A DNA stretch of 64,000 nucleotides from Eubacterium sp. (GTDB lineage: Bacteria > Bacillota > Clostridia > Lachnospirales > Lachnospiraceae): the NCBI GenBank assembly GCA_017433825.1, contig JAFRGL010000012.1, positions 62,001 to 126,000 on the forward strand, read 5' to 3'. Of the stretch, positions 25,420-34,597 are shown piece after piece. Position numbers and translations under genes: made by a program. Within the stretch, counting starts at the first letter, position 1, and each line of letters starts with the position of its first letter. Below the pieces are notes generated by a model. That model searched no databases, was not told the origin of the DNA, and saw only the letters and a list, made by a program, of their open reading frames with translations.

Positions 25420-27186
25420 ATGAAAGCATTGATTAAAACAGTTGCCGATGAAACCGCGAAAGCTTTTGCGGCAGCCGGCTATGATGAAAGCTTCGGCAAG
25501 GTAACCGTGTCCAACAGGCCGGATTTGTGCGAATACCAGTGCAACGGCGCCATGGCTGCAAAGAAAACCTACGGCAAAAATCCCAGGGAAATTGCGGAGG
25601 ACGTGGCTGGCGCGCTGGCCGACAGCACCATTATTTCCTCGGCGGAGGTGGCCGGTCCCGGTTTCTTAAACCTCAAGGTTTCCCCGGCATTTCTGGCTGA
25701 CTATGCGCAGAAAATGGCGGATTCGGACCGCCTGGCGGTGGATCCTGCCGAAAACCCGATGACCATTATTCTGGATTACGGCGGACCGAACGTGGCCAAG
25801 CCTTTGCACGTGGGTCATCTGCGCTCCGCCATTATCGGAGAAAGCCTCAAGAGAATCGGCCGGTTTGCCGGCCATAAGGTGACAGGCGACGTGCATTTGG
25901 GCGACTGGGGCCTGCAGATGGGCCTGATTATCGCGGAACTGCATGAACGCAAACCGGATCTGGTGTATTATGACGAATCCTATACAGGGGAATACCCCGA
26001 AGAGGCGCCTTTTACCATCAGCGAGCTGGAGGAGATCTATCCGGCGGCAAGCGCGAAATCCAAAACAGACGAAGATTTCCGCAACGAAGCGCTGGAAGCT
26101 ACAAAGCAGCTGCAGCAGGGAAGGCGGGGATACCGTGCGATCTGGCAGCATATCATCAATGTTTCCGTTTCGGACCTGAAGAAAAACTACGCGAAGCTTT
26201 CGGTGGATTTTGACCTGTGGAAGAGCGAATCCGACGCCCAGCCCTATATCCCCGATATGATTGAGAAAATGAAGGAGGACGGCGTGGCGGTATATGACCA
26301 GGGCGCCCTCATCGTGGATGTGAAGGAAGAAGGGGATTCCAAGGAAATTCCTCCCTGCATCCTTTTAAAATCCGACGGCGCTTCCCTGTACGCCACCACG
26401 GACCTTGCCACCATCGTGGAACGCATGAAGCTGTTCAACCCGGACAAGATGCTTTACGTGGTGGACAAACGGCAGGAAATGCACTTTACCCAGGTTTTCC
26501 GTACCGCCCGCAAGGCAGGCCTGGTACGGCCGGAAACGCAGTTCCAGTTTCTGGGCTTCGGCACCATGAACGGAAAGGACGGCAAGCCCTTCAAGACCAG
26601 GAGCGGCGGCGTTATGCGGCTGGAGGAACTGATAGGCGATATCAATGCCGAGATGCTGAAGAAGATCGTGGAAAACAAAGGCTACCGGGATTCCGAAGCA
26701 GAAGAGACCGCGAAGATTGTAGGCCTTTCCGCCATCAAATACGGCGACCTTTCCAACCAGGCCACCAAGGACTACGTGTTCGACGTGGATCGTTTTACTT
26801 CGTTTGAAGGCAATACCGGCCCGTATATCCTGTACACCATCGTCCGGATTAAATCCATCCTGGAACGATTCAGGAAAGACGGCGGCAATGCGGAAGACTG
26901 CCGTATTGCGCCGGCTGTATCCGAAAGCGAGAAAACCCTGATGCTGCATACGGCAGGCTTTGCTTCAGCGGTGGAGACGGCATGGAATGAAACCGCACCG
27001 CATAAACTCTGCAGCTATATTTATGAGCTTTCCAATGATTTGAATCATTTTTATCATGAAACCAGGATTCTGGCGGAGACGGATGAAGAGCAGAAGAAGA
27101 GCTGGATTGCGCTCTTAAACCTGGTAAAGCGTGTGCTGGAACAGTCCATTGACCTTCTGGGCTTTTCAGCTCCGGAGAGGATGTAA
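25420..27186 (+). CDS. argS: Arginyl-tRNA synthetase
   Basis: Charges tRNA-Arg with arginine. The 588-residue class I synthetase begins with an additional N-terminal domain (Add-1 region, to about residue 110), then the HIGH motif as HVGH within PNVAKPLHVGHLRSA. There is no canonical KMSKS; the loop is GKPFKTRSGG, as is common in ArgRS. The C-terminal helical anticodon-binding domain ends with LVKRVLEQSIDLLG. It is followed after 3 bases by the HAD phosphatase gene. Confidence 0.96.
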   Translation: MKALIKTVADETAKAFAAAGYDESFGKVTVSNRPDLCEYQCNGAMAAKKTYGKNPREIAEDVAGALADSTIISSAEVAGPGFLNLKVSPAFLADYAQKMADSDRLAVDPAENPMTIILDYGGPNVAKPLHVGHLRSAIIGESLKRIGRFAGHKVTGDVHLGDWGLQMGLIIAELHERKPDLVYYDESYTGEYPEEAPFTISELEEIYPAASAKSKTDEDFRNEALEATKQLQQGRRGYRAIWQHIINVSVSDLKKNYAKLSVDFDLWKSESDAQPYIPDMIEKMKEDGVAVYDQGALIVDVKEEGDSKEIPPCILLKSDGASLYATTDLATIVERMKLFNPDKMLYVVDKRQEMHFTQVFRTARKAGLVRPETQFQFLGFGTMNGKDGKPFKTRSGGVMRLEELIGDINAEMLKKIVENKGYRDSEAEETAKIVGLSAIKYGDLSNQATKDYVFDVDRFTSFEGNTGPYILYTIVRIKSILERFRKDGGNAEDCRIAPAVSESEKTLMLHTAGFASAVETAWNETAPHKLCSYIYELSNDLNHFYHETRILAETDEEQKKSWIALLNLVKRVLEQSIDLLGFSAPERM

Positions 27187-27189
27187 TAA

Positions 27190-27846
27190 ATGAAATACGA
27201 TACCGTATTTTTTGACCTGGACGGCACCATCGACGATTCCGCCCCGGGTATTGTGGCGAGTGTGCGCCATGCCCTTGCGAAAATGGGAGAGCCGGACCGT
27301 GCCCCGGAAGAGCTGTTATGCTTTATCGGACCGCCCCTTATCCCGCAGTTCATGGCATTCTGCGGCTATACGAAGGAAAAGGCGGAGGAAGCGGTAAAAT
27401 TTTACCGGGAGATTTATTCGGAAAAAGAGATTTACAATGTGCGGATTTATCCGGGCATCGAAGATTTGCTTAAGGCTTTAAAAAAAGCCGGGCTGCGCAC
27501 GGCGGTGACCACTTCCAAGCCGGAGCATTTCGCCAGAAGAATTCTGGAGCATTACGGCCTGGACGTGTATTTTGACGCGATTGTCGGGCCCCATTCCGAT
27601 AATATCAGCGAGGACAAAAGGGAAGTCCTTGCGGAAGCCTGCAGGATAATGGATGTTAAGCCGCAGGATGGCCGCACCGTGCTGGTAGGGGACAGGAAAT
27701 ACGACGTCCGCGGCGCGAAAATCACCGGCCTGGACTTTATCGGCGTTTCTTACGGCTACGCCCCGGAAGGGGAATTTGAAGCAGAGGGCGTTGCCTGCGT
27801 TGCTGATTCGCCGGCTGAACTGGAAGAGATTCTTATCGGAGGATAA
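27190..27846 (+). CDS. HAD-superfamily phosphatase (phosphoglycolate phosphatase-like)
   Basis: A 218-residue haloacid dehalogenase hydrolase. Motif I is FFDLDGTI (nucleophile Asp plus acid/base Asp at about residues 9 and 11), motif II is TTSKP, and motif III/IV is GDRKYDVRGA. A helical cap of about 70 residues lies between motifs I and II, as in Gph-type enzymes. The substrate is open: phosphoglycolate, pyrophosphate and nucleotides are all known for this group. It is in a tight operon with argS upstream and the CPBP protein downstream. Confidence 0.85.
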   Translation: MKYDTVFFDLDGTIDDSAPGIVASVRHALAKMGEPDRAPEELLCFIGPPLIPQFMAFCGYTKEKAEEAVKFYREIYSEKEIYNVRIYPGIEDLLKALKKAGLRTAVTTSKPEHFARRILEHYGLDVYFDAIVGPHSDNISEDKREVLAEACRIMDVKPQDGRTVLVGDRKYDVRGAKITGLDFIGVSYGYAPEGEFEAEGVACVADSPAELEEILIGG

Positions 27847-27855
27847 AGAAAAAAA

Positions 27856-28554
27856 GTGGAACAGAAAAAGCGGAAGATAACAGGTGCCGTTATCTGGGAT
27901 ATCCTGAATCCGTTTATTATAGCCGTGGTGTTTTTATACCTGCTGTCGGCGATATTTACCATGATTTCCGCCCAGGTGACCGGCAATCCCGACTACAGCG
28001 AAGCGCTGAAGGAATTCGCGGTGTCTCCCCTGGTAGTGAACATCATTTTCTACGGCATTTCTCTTTTCGTATTCGGCCGGGCTTACCGGAAGGACAATCT
28101 GCGCTTCGGCGAACAGAAGCTGGCTGTCAGTAAGGGAAAGGCTTTTCTGTATATTGTTATTGCGGCTGCGGTTCTTTATGCCGTAAACCTCCTGATATCC
28201 TACAGCCCGCTTACCCGGATTTTTCCCGCCTATACCGACAGCGCTGCGGCTTCCTTCCTGAACCAGCCTTTGCCGCTTCTGATACTGTCCAATGTGGTCC
28301 TAGGCCCTGCGGCGGAGGAACTGATTTTCAGAGGACTGACCTTCCGGCGGATGGATTTCCGCATCGGAATGAAATTTGCGCTGATCGTATCCTCCCTGCT
28401 GTTCGGCATCTACCACGCCAACATGCTGCAGCTGATTTACGCATTCATTACCGGCATCATCTGCGCGCTGTGCTATAAGAAATGCAACAGCCTGTACGTC
28501 AGCATCATTATCCATATGGCCGTCAATGCGCTGGCCGTACCATATTATCTCTGA
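27856..28554 (+). CDS. CPBP-family intramembrane metalloprotease
   Basis: A 232-residue membrane protein with about six hydrophobic segments, of the CAAX protease/bacteriocin-processing type. The signature motifs are EELIFRGL (about residues 155-162) and FGIYHANMLQ, with a final histidine in a segment near SIIIHMAVNA. Family members cleave prenylated or bacteriocin-like peptides or act in self-immunity; the target here is unknown. It begins with GTG at 27856, with GGAGG some 12 bases upstream overlapping the end of the HAD gene. Confidence 0.85.
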   Translation: MEQKKRKITGAVIWDILNPFIIAVVFLYLLSAIFTMISAQVTGNPDYSEALKEFAVSPLVVNIIFYGISLFVFGRAYRKDNLRFGEQKLAVSKGKAFLYIVIAAAVLYAVNLLISYSPLTRIFPAYTDSAAASFLNQPLPLLILSNVVLGPAAEELIFRGLTFRRMDFRIGMKFALIVSSLLFGIYHANMLQLIYAFITGIICALCYKKCNSLYVSIIIHMAVNALAVPYYL

Positions 28555-28569
28555 ATACAGAAACGACAG

Positions 28570-28605
28570 AACCCCGGAGACTTTTAAAGACTCCGGGGTT
28601 CTTTA
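28570..28605. terminator. Terminator between convergent CPBP and aldo/keto reductase genes
   Basis: AACCCCGGAG / CTCCGGGGTT, a 10-bp perfect stem with an 11-base loop and TTCTTTAT after it on the + strand. Confidence 0.8.
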
Positions 28606-28626
28606 TCATACGGGATAATCTTAAAA

Positions 28627-29745
28627 TCAGCGTTTGAATCTTGCCATGACCTCGGCCATTTCCTTCATGGCTGCAGGTACGTCGATTTCCTGCGGGCAGT
28701 GACGCGTGCAGGAACCGCAGCCGATGCAGGCTGAAGGCTGTTTTTCTGCAGGCAGGGAAGCAAGCCTCATCAGTGAGAAGGGGCCGCCGATCTTGAATGC
28801 ATTGTAAGCCACAAGAAGTTCGGGGATATCCAGCTGCTGCGGGCAGTCCGGGCAGCAGTAGTGGCATGCGGTGCACGGCAGGGTAACTGTTGCCTTCTGG
28901 GTTTTGGCCGCATCTTCAGCTGCAGCCAGTTCCGCTTCGGTGAAGGGCTCACCTTCACTGAAGGTTTTGACGTTGTCGATTACCTGCTCCAGCTCGGACA
29001 TACCGCTTAATACCACCTGTACGTTCGGCAGGGATTTGACGAAACGCATGGCAAAGGATGCAAGGGAGCCTTCAGGCTGTACGGCCCTGACCTTGGCTGC
29101 GGCGGGCTCGGACAGGTTGGCCAGCATGCCGCCGTGGGCGGGCTCCATGACCACTACGGGAATACCCGCTTCCGTCAGTACGTCGTACTGGCCTTTTGCG
29201 GTCTCCAGATACCAGTCATAGTAGTTCAGCTGAATCTGCACGAAATCCCATTTGTTTAAAGAAAGAAGCTTCTTTAAGCCGTCCACCGTGCCGTGGAAGG
29301 AGAAACCGAAGTAGCGGATTTTGCCTTCTTCCTTCTGCTTGTTGAAATAATCGATGGCGCCGATATTGACCATGGTGTCAATCAGCTCGTCCCTGAGGCC
29401 GTGGAGCAGATAGAAGTCCACATGGTCCATCTGCAGTTTTTCAAGCTGTTTGCTGAATTCGTCCACCGGGTCCGGATTGGCCATGTAGTTGTATTTCGTC
29501 GCTACATAGAAGCTGTCCCTGGGATATCTCGCCAGCGCCTTGCCCACGAATATCTCGGACATGCCGTTGTGGTAGTTGAACGCGGTATCGAAGTAGTTGA
29601 CGCCGCTGTTATAGCATTCGTCGATAATGGCAAGTGCCTTTTCTTCATCTATCTTTCCCTGGTCGCCGTCGATAACCGGCAGACGCATATTGCCCATGCC
29701 GAGCCTGGAAAGCCTGATGCCGTCTTTGTAATCCTTGTACTGCAT
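28627..29745 (-). CDS. Aldo/keto reductase with C-terminal ferredoxin-like 4Fe-4S domain
   Basis: The first ~270 of 372 residues are an AKR barrel (GMGNMRLP, the catalytic-site FDTAFNYHNG with Asp/Tyr, and YLLHGL). The C-terminus adds two cysteine clusters, CTACHYCCPDCP and CIGCGSCTRHCP, that can carry 4Fe-4S clusters. Such fusions are frequent in anaerobes and couple carbonyl or unsaturated-substrate reduction to low-potential electrons; the substrate is unknown. A paralogue with the same architecture lies at 59.3-60.3 kb. It has its own promoter, divergent from the N-acetyltransferase. Confidence 0.88.
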   Translation of the reverse strand: MQYKDYKDGIRLSRLGMGNMRLPVIDGDQGKIDEEKALAIIDECYNSGVNYFDTAFNYHNGMSEIFVGKALARYPRDSFYVATKYNYMANPDPVDEFSKQLEKLQMDHVDFYLLHGLRDELIDTMVNIGAIDYFNKQKEEGKIRYFGFSFHGTVDGLKKLLSLNKWDFVQIQLNYYDWYLETAKGQYDVLTEAGIPVVVMEPAHGGMLANLSEPAAAKVRAVQPEGSLASFAMRFVKSLPNVQVVLSGMSELEQVIDNVKTFSEGEPFTEAELAAAEDAAKTQKATVTLPCTACHYCCPDCPQQLDIPELLVAYNAFKIGGPFSLMRLASLPAEKQPSACIGCGSCTRHCPQEIDVPAAMKEMAEVMARFKR

Positions 29746-29802
29746 ATGCTTCTCCTTCTTCCATAGTCTTTCAGTATTTGTACTGCTTAATCTGATTAAT
29801 TA

Positions 29803-29832
29803 ATTATACAACAAAACCGTATTATCATTCAA
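29803..29832 (-). promoter_or_regulatory. Promoter of the aldo/keto reductase
   Basis: On the minus strand: TTGAAT (29832-29827), 18 bp, TATAAT (29808-29803). Confidence 0.7.
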
Positions 29833-29852
29833 TCGTTTTGTGGAAAATATGA

Positions 29853-29881
29853 TTCCCATAAGGACTTTTCCCTGCTATAAT
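29853..29881 (+). promoter_or_regulatory. Promoter of the arylamine N-acetyltransferase
   Basis: TTCCCA (29853-29858), 17 bp, TATAAT (29876-29881) preceded by TGC (extended -10). Confidence 0.65.
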
Positions 29882-29910
29882 CAGAATGCAACAGCTTTTG
29901 GAGGTGTACC

Positions 29911-30702
29911 ATGGAAAGAACAAACCCCTTTGCCGGCCTGTATGAGCCGATTCCGGATGCAAATGCCTATCTGGACAGAATCGAAGTAAAAAAAGAAGAA
30001 CCGTCCCCTGCATTCCTTTCAAAAATCATGTGGGGGCATCTGTCGCATATTCCTTTTGAGGATCTGGAAGTGTATGAGGATAAAAGGACGCCTTCCTTAA
30101 ATACCGCGGATCTTTTCGACAAACTGGTGACAAGGAAAAGAGGAGGCTACTGCTTCGAGCAGAACGGCCTTCTGGTTAAGGCCCTGGCTGCCCTTGGCTT
30201 CGACGCATTCTGCGTGGGTGTGCGGATTACCTACGGCGCGCCTTTCCTGATGCCCATCCGCCACAGGGGCATAGTGGTGACCCTGGAGGGGAAAAGATAC
30301 TATGTGGATGTGGGCTTCGGCGGACCGTCCCCGGTTTCCCCGGTCCTTATCGATGAGAAAGCAGGCTGGCAGCAGTCAGGAGAGCGGCAGTACCGGGCAG
30401 AGGTGAAAGAAGGAGAGGTGTTCATCTATGCCAGGACGAAGGATTTTGAAGGAATCCTTTTCCGGTTTGACGACAAGGCCGCCGACGAGGTGGATTTCAC
30501 CTCCTGGAACCTTTCCACATCCGTGCCCGGGTCGCATTTCGCGGATATGCGTATCCTGAATCTGTATACTGACACCGGTTACCGGAAGATTGAAGGTGAC
30601 ATGTACGAGGAGAAGGACGGGGACGAAGTCATTAAAACCGAACTGAAGACTCCTGAAGAAATCACCGCGTGCCTGAAAGACAAATTCGGCGTAGTAAAAT
30701 AA
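29911..30702 (+). CDS. Arylamine N-acetyltransferase
   Basis: Transfers acetyl from acetyl-CoA to arylamines, hydrazines or hydroxyarylamines. The 263-residue protein has the NAT triad clearly: Cys81 in RGGYCFEQN, His118 in RHRGIVV and Asp133 in YVDVGFGG. The N-terminal helical bundle with IPFEDLEVY is typical. In gut anaerobes such enzymes modify aromatic drugs and amines. It is a single gene with its own promoter and GGAGG site, and a terminator after it. Confidence 0.93.
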   Translation: MERTNPFAGLYEPIPDANAYLDRIEVKKEEPSPAFLSKIMWGHLSHIPFEDLEVYEDKRTPSLNTADLFDKLVTRKRGGYCFEQNGLLVKALAALGFDAFCVGVRITYGAPFLMPIRHRGIVVTLEGKRYYVDVGFGGPSPVSPVLIDEKAGWQQSGERQYRAEVKEGEVFIYARTKDFEGILFRFDDKAADEVDFTSWNLSTSVPGSHFADMRILNLYTDTGYRKIEGDMYEEKDGDEVIKTELKTPEEITACLKDKFGVVK

Positions 30703-30728
30703 AAAGCCGGCGGAACCTGCCGTGAAAG

Positions 30729-30766
30729 AAAAACGGATTGCTGCATCTTACAGCAATCCGTTTTTC
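30729..30766. terminator. Bidirectional terminator between NAT and the lipoprotein pair
   Basis: AAAACGGATTGCTG / CAGCAATCCGTTTT with a 7-base loop. An A-run on the left and a T-run on the right make it functional in both directions. Confidence 0.9.
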
Positions 30767-30785
30767 CTGCATTCGGTCTTTGATT

Positions 30786-32510
30786 TTACTTAACGGTAAT
30801 GGCCGAATCCAGCAGGTTTTTCATGAATCCGGAAGCTTCCGGCGCGAAGACGCCGTTTCTGAGGTCATACAGGTTCTGGCTGCCGCCGGTCTGAAGATCC
30901 AGAAGCTTCTGCTCGTCCACGTCCTTCATGGTCTTGTAGTAATCCGGACATGCGCCTGGGTCATTGATCTCCGAGTAGAAGATGAAGGAGTAACCCGGAG
31001 CCCAGACCTCCACGCGCTTGCCGGTGGAGGTGTCCCCATGCCATACGCAGTGGTAGAGCGGGTCGCCGCTGGCGTATTCCGAAGAAGCGTCTTCCACATA
31101 GATGACGGCTACTTCCTCTCCGGGCGGATCGTTTGAGTTGATATACAGCACGTCGTATTTCGCCACGCAGGTGACCTTGTCCTTCCAGAAATCCGGGCAG
31201 ACGAAGGTGTAGTCCTTCATGTTGAAGGTGAGGAAGTCCTCGGTAATGGGTGCGCTGCCGCCGGAGCTTCCGGAACTGCCGCCGGCCCGTTCCGCCTCCA
31301 CGGCGAGAATGGTCTCGATGTTTTTCTTTTCGGTGTCATTTAAGACACCGGACATGCTGTCAAATACATCCGGTGCGTATTCCGGATTGTACCAGGTAAA
31401 TACGCCGAAACGGATTGCCCAGGAAATATTGCTGAATTTACGTCCGTGGCGGGCGTAGATTTCATTCCTGGCCTGGGCCAGCTCTTCATCCGTATAGTAT
31501 TTGAAATCATCCTTGGAATAAACCACCTTGTCGGAATCCGGAAGGACAAAGCCGTATTCGTCAAATACTTCGGACGCCTTCGCGTCTTCCTTCATGCCGC
31601 TTAACAGGAAGAAGACGGCTTCGTCGTAGGACATTTCACAGTTTTCCTTTGTGTTGATGAGTTCCTTGATCTCATCCGTCTGCCAGGTCGGCGTGTTGAA
31701 CTGGAGCACCTTGCCCATCCGTTTCATCAGGTCGTTTTTCGCGCTGTTGAATTCGCTCATGCTCGCGGGCGAATCGTCAACCTTGAAGTTGTAGACCATG
31801 TTTCCTTCTTCATCCGGACAGGAAATCTGTTCGAAGCTGCCGTAGGGCACCAGGATGTCGGAATCGCCCAGTCCGTAATACTCGTAGGAATCGGTCCATC
31901 TTTCGTCGCCCGAGCTGACGTAGAAGCAGATTCTGCCCATTTCATCGTCTTCAGGCAGCAGGAGCGCGTATTCCATGCCGCCTCCGACCTGGACATCCCA
32001 CATTCTGGAGAACAGGCAGACTGCCCGGCCCTGGGTGTAGGTGAATACATGGAGGGAGGAAACCTCGGCGGGCATTTCACTGTCGTCGCCGGGAATCTTC
32101 CTGATAAAGATCAGTTCCGGGGTATCGTCGCCAAGGATATTCTGTACGGCAACCGGCTTGTTGTACTGGTCTGCGGGATCTTCATAGCCGCACTGCCAGT
32201 CATAGCCTTTTATTTCCTCCTCGTGGGCTTCAAGGATGGAAAGGTAGGTGGCAAAGGCATCGGAATAGAGGGTATCGGTTTCTGCCGGATTGTCACTTTC
32301 AGCGGACGATGGTTCGGTTTCGGAAGCAGAGGTGAAAGATGTGGCGGGATCGGGGGCTTCCGGGTGAAGAACCGAAATCTCCTCCGCTCCGGCTTCGGTA
32401 CCGCCGCTTTCGGCTGCACCGCCGCCGCTGCCGCCGCCGCAGGCGCCGAGAACCATGGCTGCTGCAAGCAGAAGGCTTATCATGGCGCCGAAAAGGGTTT
32501 TCTTTTTCAT
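30786..32510 (-). CDS. YARHG-domain lipoprotein, downstream copy of a tandem pair
   Basis: A 574-residue secreted lipoprotein. The signal peptide ends in the lipobox LGAC (Cys at about residue 24), followed by a Gly/Ser linker and an SVLHPE-PDPATSF segment. A YARHG domain lies in the second half (TDEELAQARNEIYARHGRKF, then FTWYNPEY and LNDTEKKNIETI). The ~130 C-terminal residues (HCVWH, STGKRVEVW, KDVDEQKLLDL) form a further domain that I do not recognise. YARHG domains are extracellular in Firmicutes and of unknown function. It closely resembles the gene upstream. Confidence 0.82.
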   Translation of the reverse strand: MKKKTLFGAMISLLLAAAMVLGACGGGSGGGAAESGGTEAGAEEISVLHPEAPDPATSFTSASETEPSSAESDNPAETDTLYSDAFATYLSILEAHEEEIKGYDWQCGYEDPADQYNKPVAVQNILGDDTPELIFIRKIPGDDSEMPAEVSSLHVFTYTQGRAVCLFSRMWDVQVGGGMEYALLLPEDDEMGRICFYVSSGDERWTDSYEYYGLGDSDILVPYGSFEQISCPDEEGNMVYNFKVDDSPASMSEFNSAKNDLMKRMGKVLQFNTPTWQTDEIKELINTKENCEMSYDEAVFFLLSGMKEDAKASEVFDEYGFVLPDSDKVVYSKDDFKYYTDEELAQARNEIYARHGRKFSNISWAIRFGVFTWYNPEYAPDVFDSMSGVLNDTEKKNIETILAVEAERAGGSSGSSGGSAPITEDFLTFNMKDYTFVCPDFWKDKVTCVAKYDVLYINSNDPPGEEVAVIYVEDASSEYASGDPLYHCVWHGDTSTGKRVEVWAPGYSFIFYSEINDPGACPDYYKTMKDVDEQKLLDLQTGGSQNLYDLRNGVFAPEASGFMKNLLDSAITVK

Positions 32511-32578
32511 TTAAGAACTCCTTTCCTTAAGGACAGGAGGGCGGCCGCATGCCGTCCCCCGCCTTACAGTGTAGTGTG

Positions 32579-34390
32579 TTATTTTACAAATACGGATTCG
32601 TTAAGGAGATTGCGAAGGTAATTCTGACCGTCGCTGGAGAAGCTGCCGTTCCTTACATCATACAGGTTCATGTATTTTGTGGTCAGGTCGAGAAGCTTCT
32701 GCTGATCCACGTCCTTCATGGTTTTGTACTGATCCGGACAGGAGTCGGGCTCATTGATCTCACAGTAAAGGATGTAGGAATAACTGGTTGTCCAGACCTC
32801 AACCCTCTTACCTGTGGAGGTGTCCTCGTGCCAGACGCAGTGGTGCATCGGGTCCCCGCTGGCATAGGGGATGGAGGCGTCCACGACGTAAATGGTGATG
32901 ATTTCATAGCCGGCGGGATCGTTTGATTTGACGTAAAGGGTATCCCCGTCGGTGGTAACCGTCGTATTTGCCCACCAGTCACTGGGATGGAAATAGTTGT
33001 AGTGGGTCATATAATAGGAATTCATGATCATGCCGTTGTCGGGACGGGTATTCATGCCCTGACCGGAATTGTCGCCGGAGTTGTCGCCGGAACCCTCCGG
33101 AGGATTGCTCTGGGGAGGAGCCTGCGGGGGATTTTCCTGCGTATTGCCGGAATTATCCGCCGAGTTCCCGCCGTTTCTTTCATTCTGCAGTCCCAGGATG
33201 GTTTCGAGATTCTTCTTTTCGGTATCGTTCAGGATATCGTCCCGGCTGTCGAATTCAAGGGGGTCGTATTCCGGGCTGTACCAGGTAAATACCCCGAATC
33301 TGTACGGCCAGGGACTTTCGTCGAAGATCCGCCCGTGACGGGCAAGGATTTCCTTGGCGGCCTGGCTCAGTTCCTCATCGGTGAGAGACTCCAACTCTTC
33401 TTTGGTATATTCCTTTGTGTCGGAATCGGGAAGCAGGAAGCCATATTCATCGATGATTTCCGGTGTCTTTTCCCCGGACTTGATGCCGCCCTTTAAGAAA
33501 GCGATGGCTTCCTCGTAGGACATTTCAACCACATTTCCTTTTTCGAACAGGTCCTTCATTTCATCCGTCTGCCATTCAGGGTCATTGAAGAGGAGCACCT
33601 GTCCGGTTTTGGAAAGCACTTCATTCTTCCGTTTATTGTACTGGTCCATGGAAACGGAGCTGCCGTCCTCCTTGAACAGGTAAACCGACTGGCCGTCCTC
33701 ATCCGGTGCGTTTATCTGTTCAAAGTTTCCGTAATCCACCAGGCGGTCCGTGTCGCCCAGCCCGAGGAAATGCCATTTGAGTTTCCAGGTTTCGTCGCCG
33801 GAACTGGTGTACAGGCAGATACGGTCGATATCGTCTTCTTCAAGGTTCAGCAGTACGTAGTACAGTCCGCCGCCCACCTGGACGTCCAGCATGTCGGAAT
33901 AGAGGCAGACCGCCTTGCCGCCGGTAAACGTGAAGACATGCAGGGAAGCCGCGTCAACCCCGCTTTCCTCCGGAAGACCGGGCACCTTCCGCATGAAAAT
34001 CAGTTCAGGCGTGTCGTCCATTACGATGTCCTGCACGGCTATGGGTTTGTTGTAAAGGCCGGGATCCCCGTTGTAGCCGCACTGCCAGTTGTAGCCGAGA
34101 ATTTCGTCCTTGTGGTCTTCCAGTATTTTCAGATAGGCGGCAAAGGCCTCTGAATAAATACCGGAACCGGAGCCCGAGCCGGATGAATCGGCAGGCTTTT
34201 TCCCGGAATCCTCATCTTCGGCGGTAAAGGAAGTCGCCGGATCCGGATCTTCAGGGTGAAGAACCGAGAAATCATTCTCCTTGCTGTCACTTCCGCCGCT
34301 TCCGCCGCTTCCGCCGCCGCAGGCGGCAAGAACCATGGACAGTGCCAGCACAAGGCTTAAGCATACCGTCAACAGTGTCTTCTTTTTCAT
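32579..34390 (-). CDS. YARHG-domain lipoprotein, upstream copy of a tandem pair
   Basis: A 603-residue paralogue of the next gene with the same order: lipobox LAAC, linker, SVLHPE-PDPATSF segment, a central domain, YARHG variant EILARHGR, and the HCVWH...STGKRVEVW C-terminal domain. It differs by an inserted Pro/Asn/Gly-rich linker (about residues 428-470) between the YARHG and C-terminal domains. The C-terminal part is the most conserved between copies, suggesting it is the functional end. Both copies sit 68 bases apart and are probably cotranscribed from the promoter near 34.46 kb. Confidence 0.82.
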   Translation of the reverse strand: MKKKTLLTVCLSLVLALSMVLAACGGGSGGSGGSDSKENDFSVLHPEDPDPATSFTAEDEDSGKKPADSSGSGSGSGIYSEAFAAYLKILEDHKDEILGYNWQCGYNGDPGLYNKPIAVQDIVMDDTPELIFMRKVPGLPEESGVDAASLHVFTFTGGKAVCLYSDMLDVQVGGGLYYVLLNLEEDDIDRICLYTSSGDETWKLKWHFLGLGDTDRLVDYGNFEQINAPDEDGQSVYLFKEDGSSVSMDQYNKRKNEVLSKTGQVLLFNDPEWQTDEMKDLFEKGNVVEMSYEEAIAFLKGGIKSGEKTPEIIDEYGFLLPDSDTKEYTKEELESLTDEELSQAAKEILARHGRIFDESPWPYRFGVFTWYSPEYDPLEFDSRDDILNDTEKKNLETILGLQNERNGGNSADNSGNTQENPPQAPPQSNPPEGSGDNSGDNSGQGMNTRPDNGMIMNSYYMTHYNYFHPSDWWANTTVTTDGDTLYVKSNDPAGYEIITIYVVDASIPYASGDPMHHCVWHEDTSTGKRVEVWTTSYSYILYCEINEPDSCPDQYKTMKDVDQQKLLDLTTKYMNLYDVRNGSFSSDGQNYLRNLLNESVFVK

Positions 34391-34443
34391 TTTCTCCTCC
34401 TTTGATTGGTTTATCTGAACTCTTCAGTAATACTTCTGTCTAT

Positions 34444-34472
34444 ATTTTACCATATTAAAGGGCTGAAGAATA
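34444..34472 (-). promoter_or_regulatory. Possible promoter of the lipoprotein pair
   Basis: On the minus strand: TATTCT (34472-34467), 17 bp, TAAAAT (34449-34444) with TGG in extended -10 position. The -35 box is poor. Confidence 0.4.
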
Positions 34473-34515
34473 CTGTTTTTTCTCTGTTATTATATATGGA
34501 AATTGAATAATAATG

Positions 34516-34524
34516 TGTTATACT
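34516..34524 (+). promoter_or_regulatory. Extended -10 promoter of the MATE gene
   Basis: TGT-TATACT at 34516-34524. No good -35 box lies at 16-18 bp, so the extended -10 would have to carry recognition. Confidence 0.4.
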
Positions 34525-34597
34525 GATTTACAACTGGAAAGAATCGTTAAGATCCGGGATACAGGAATGCCCGGTATGGGAAGGGAAGTGGACTTCA

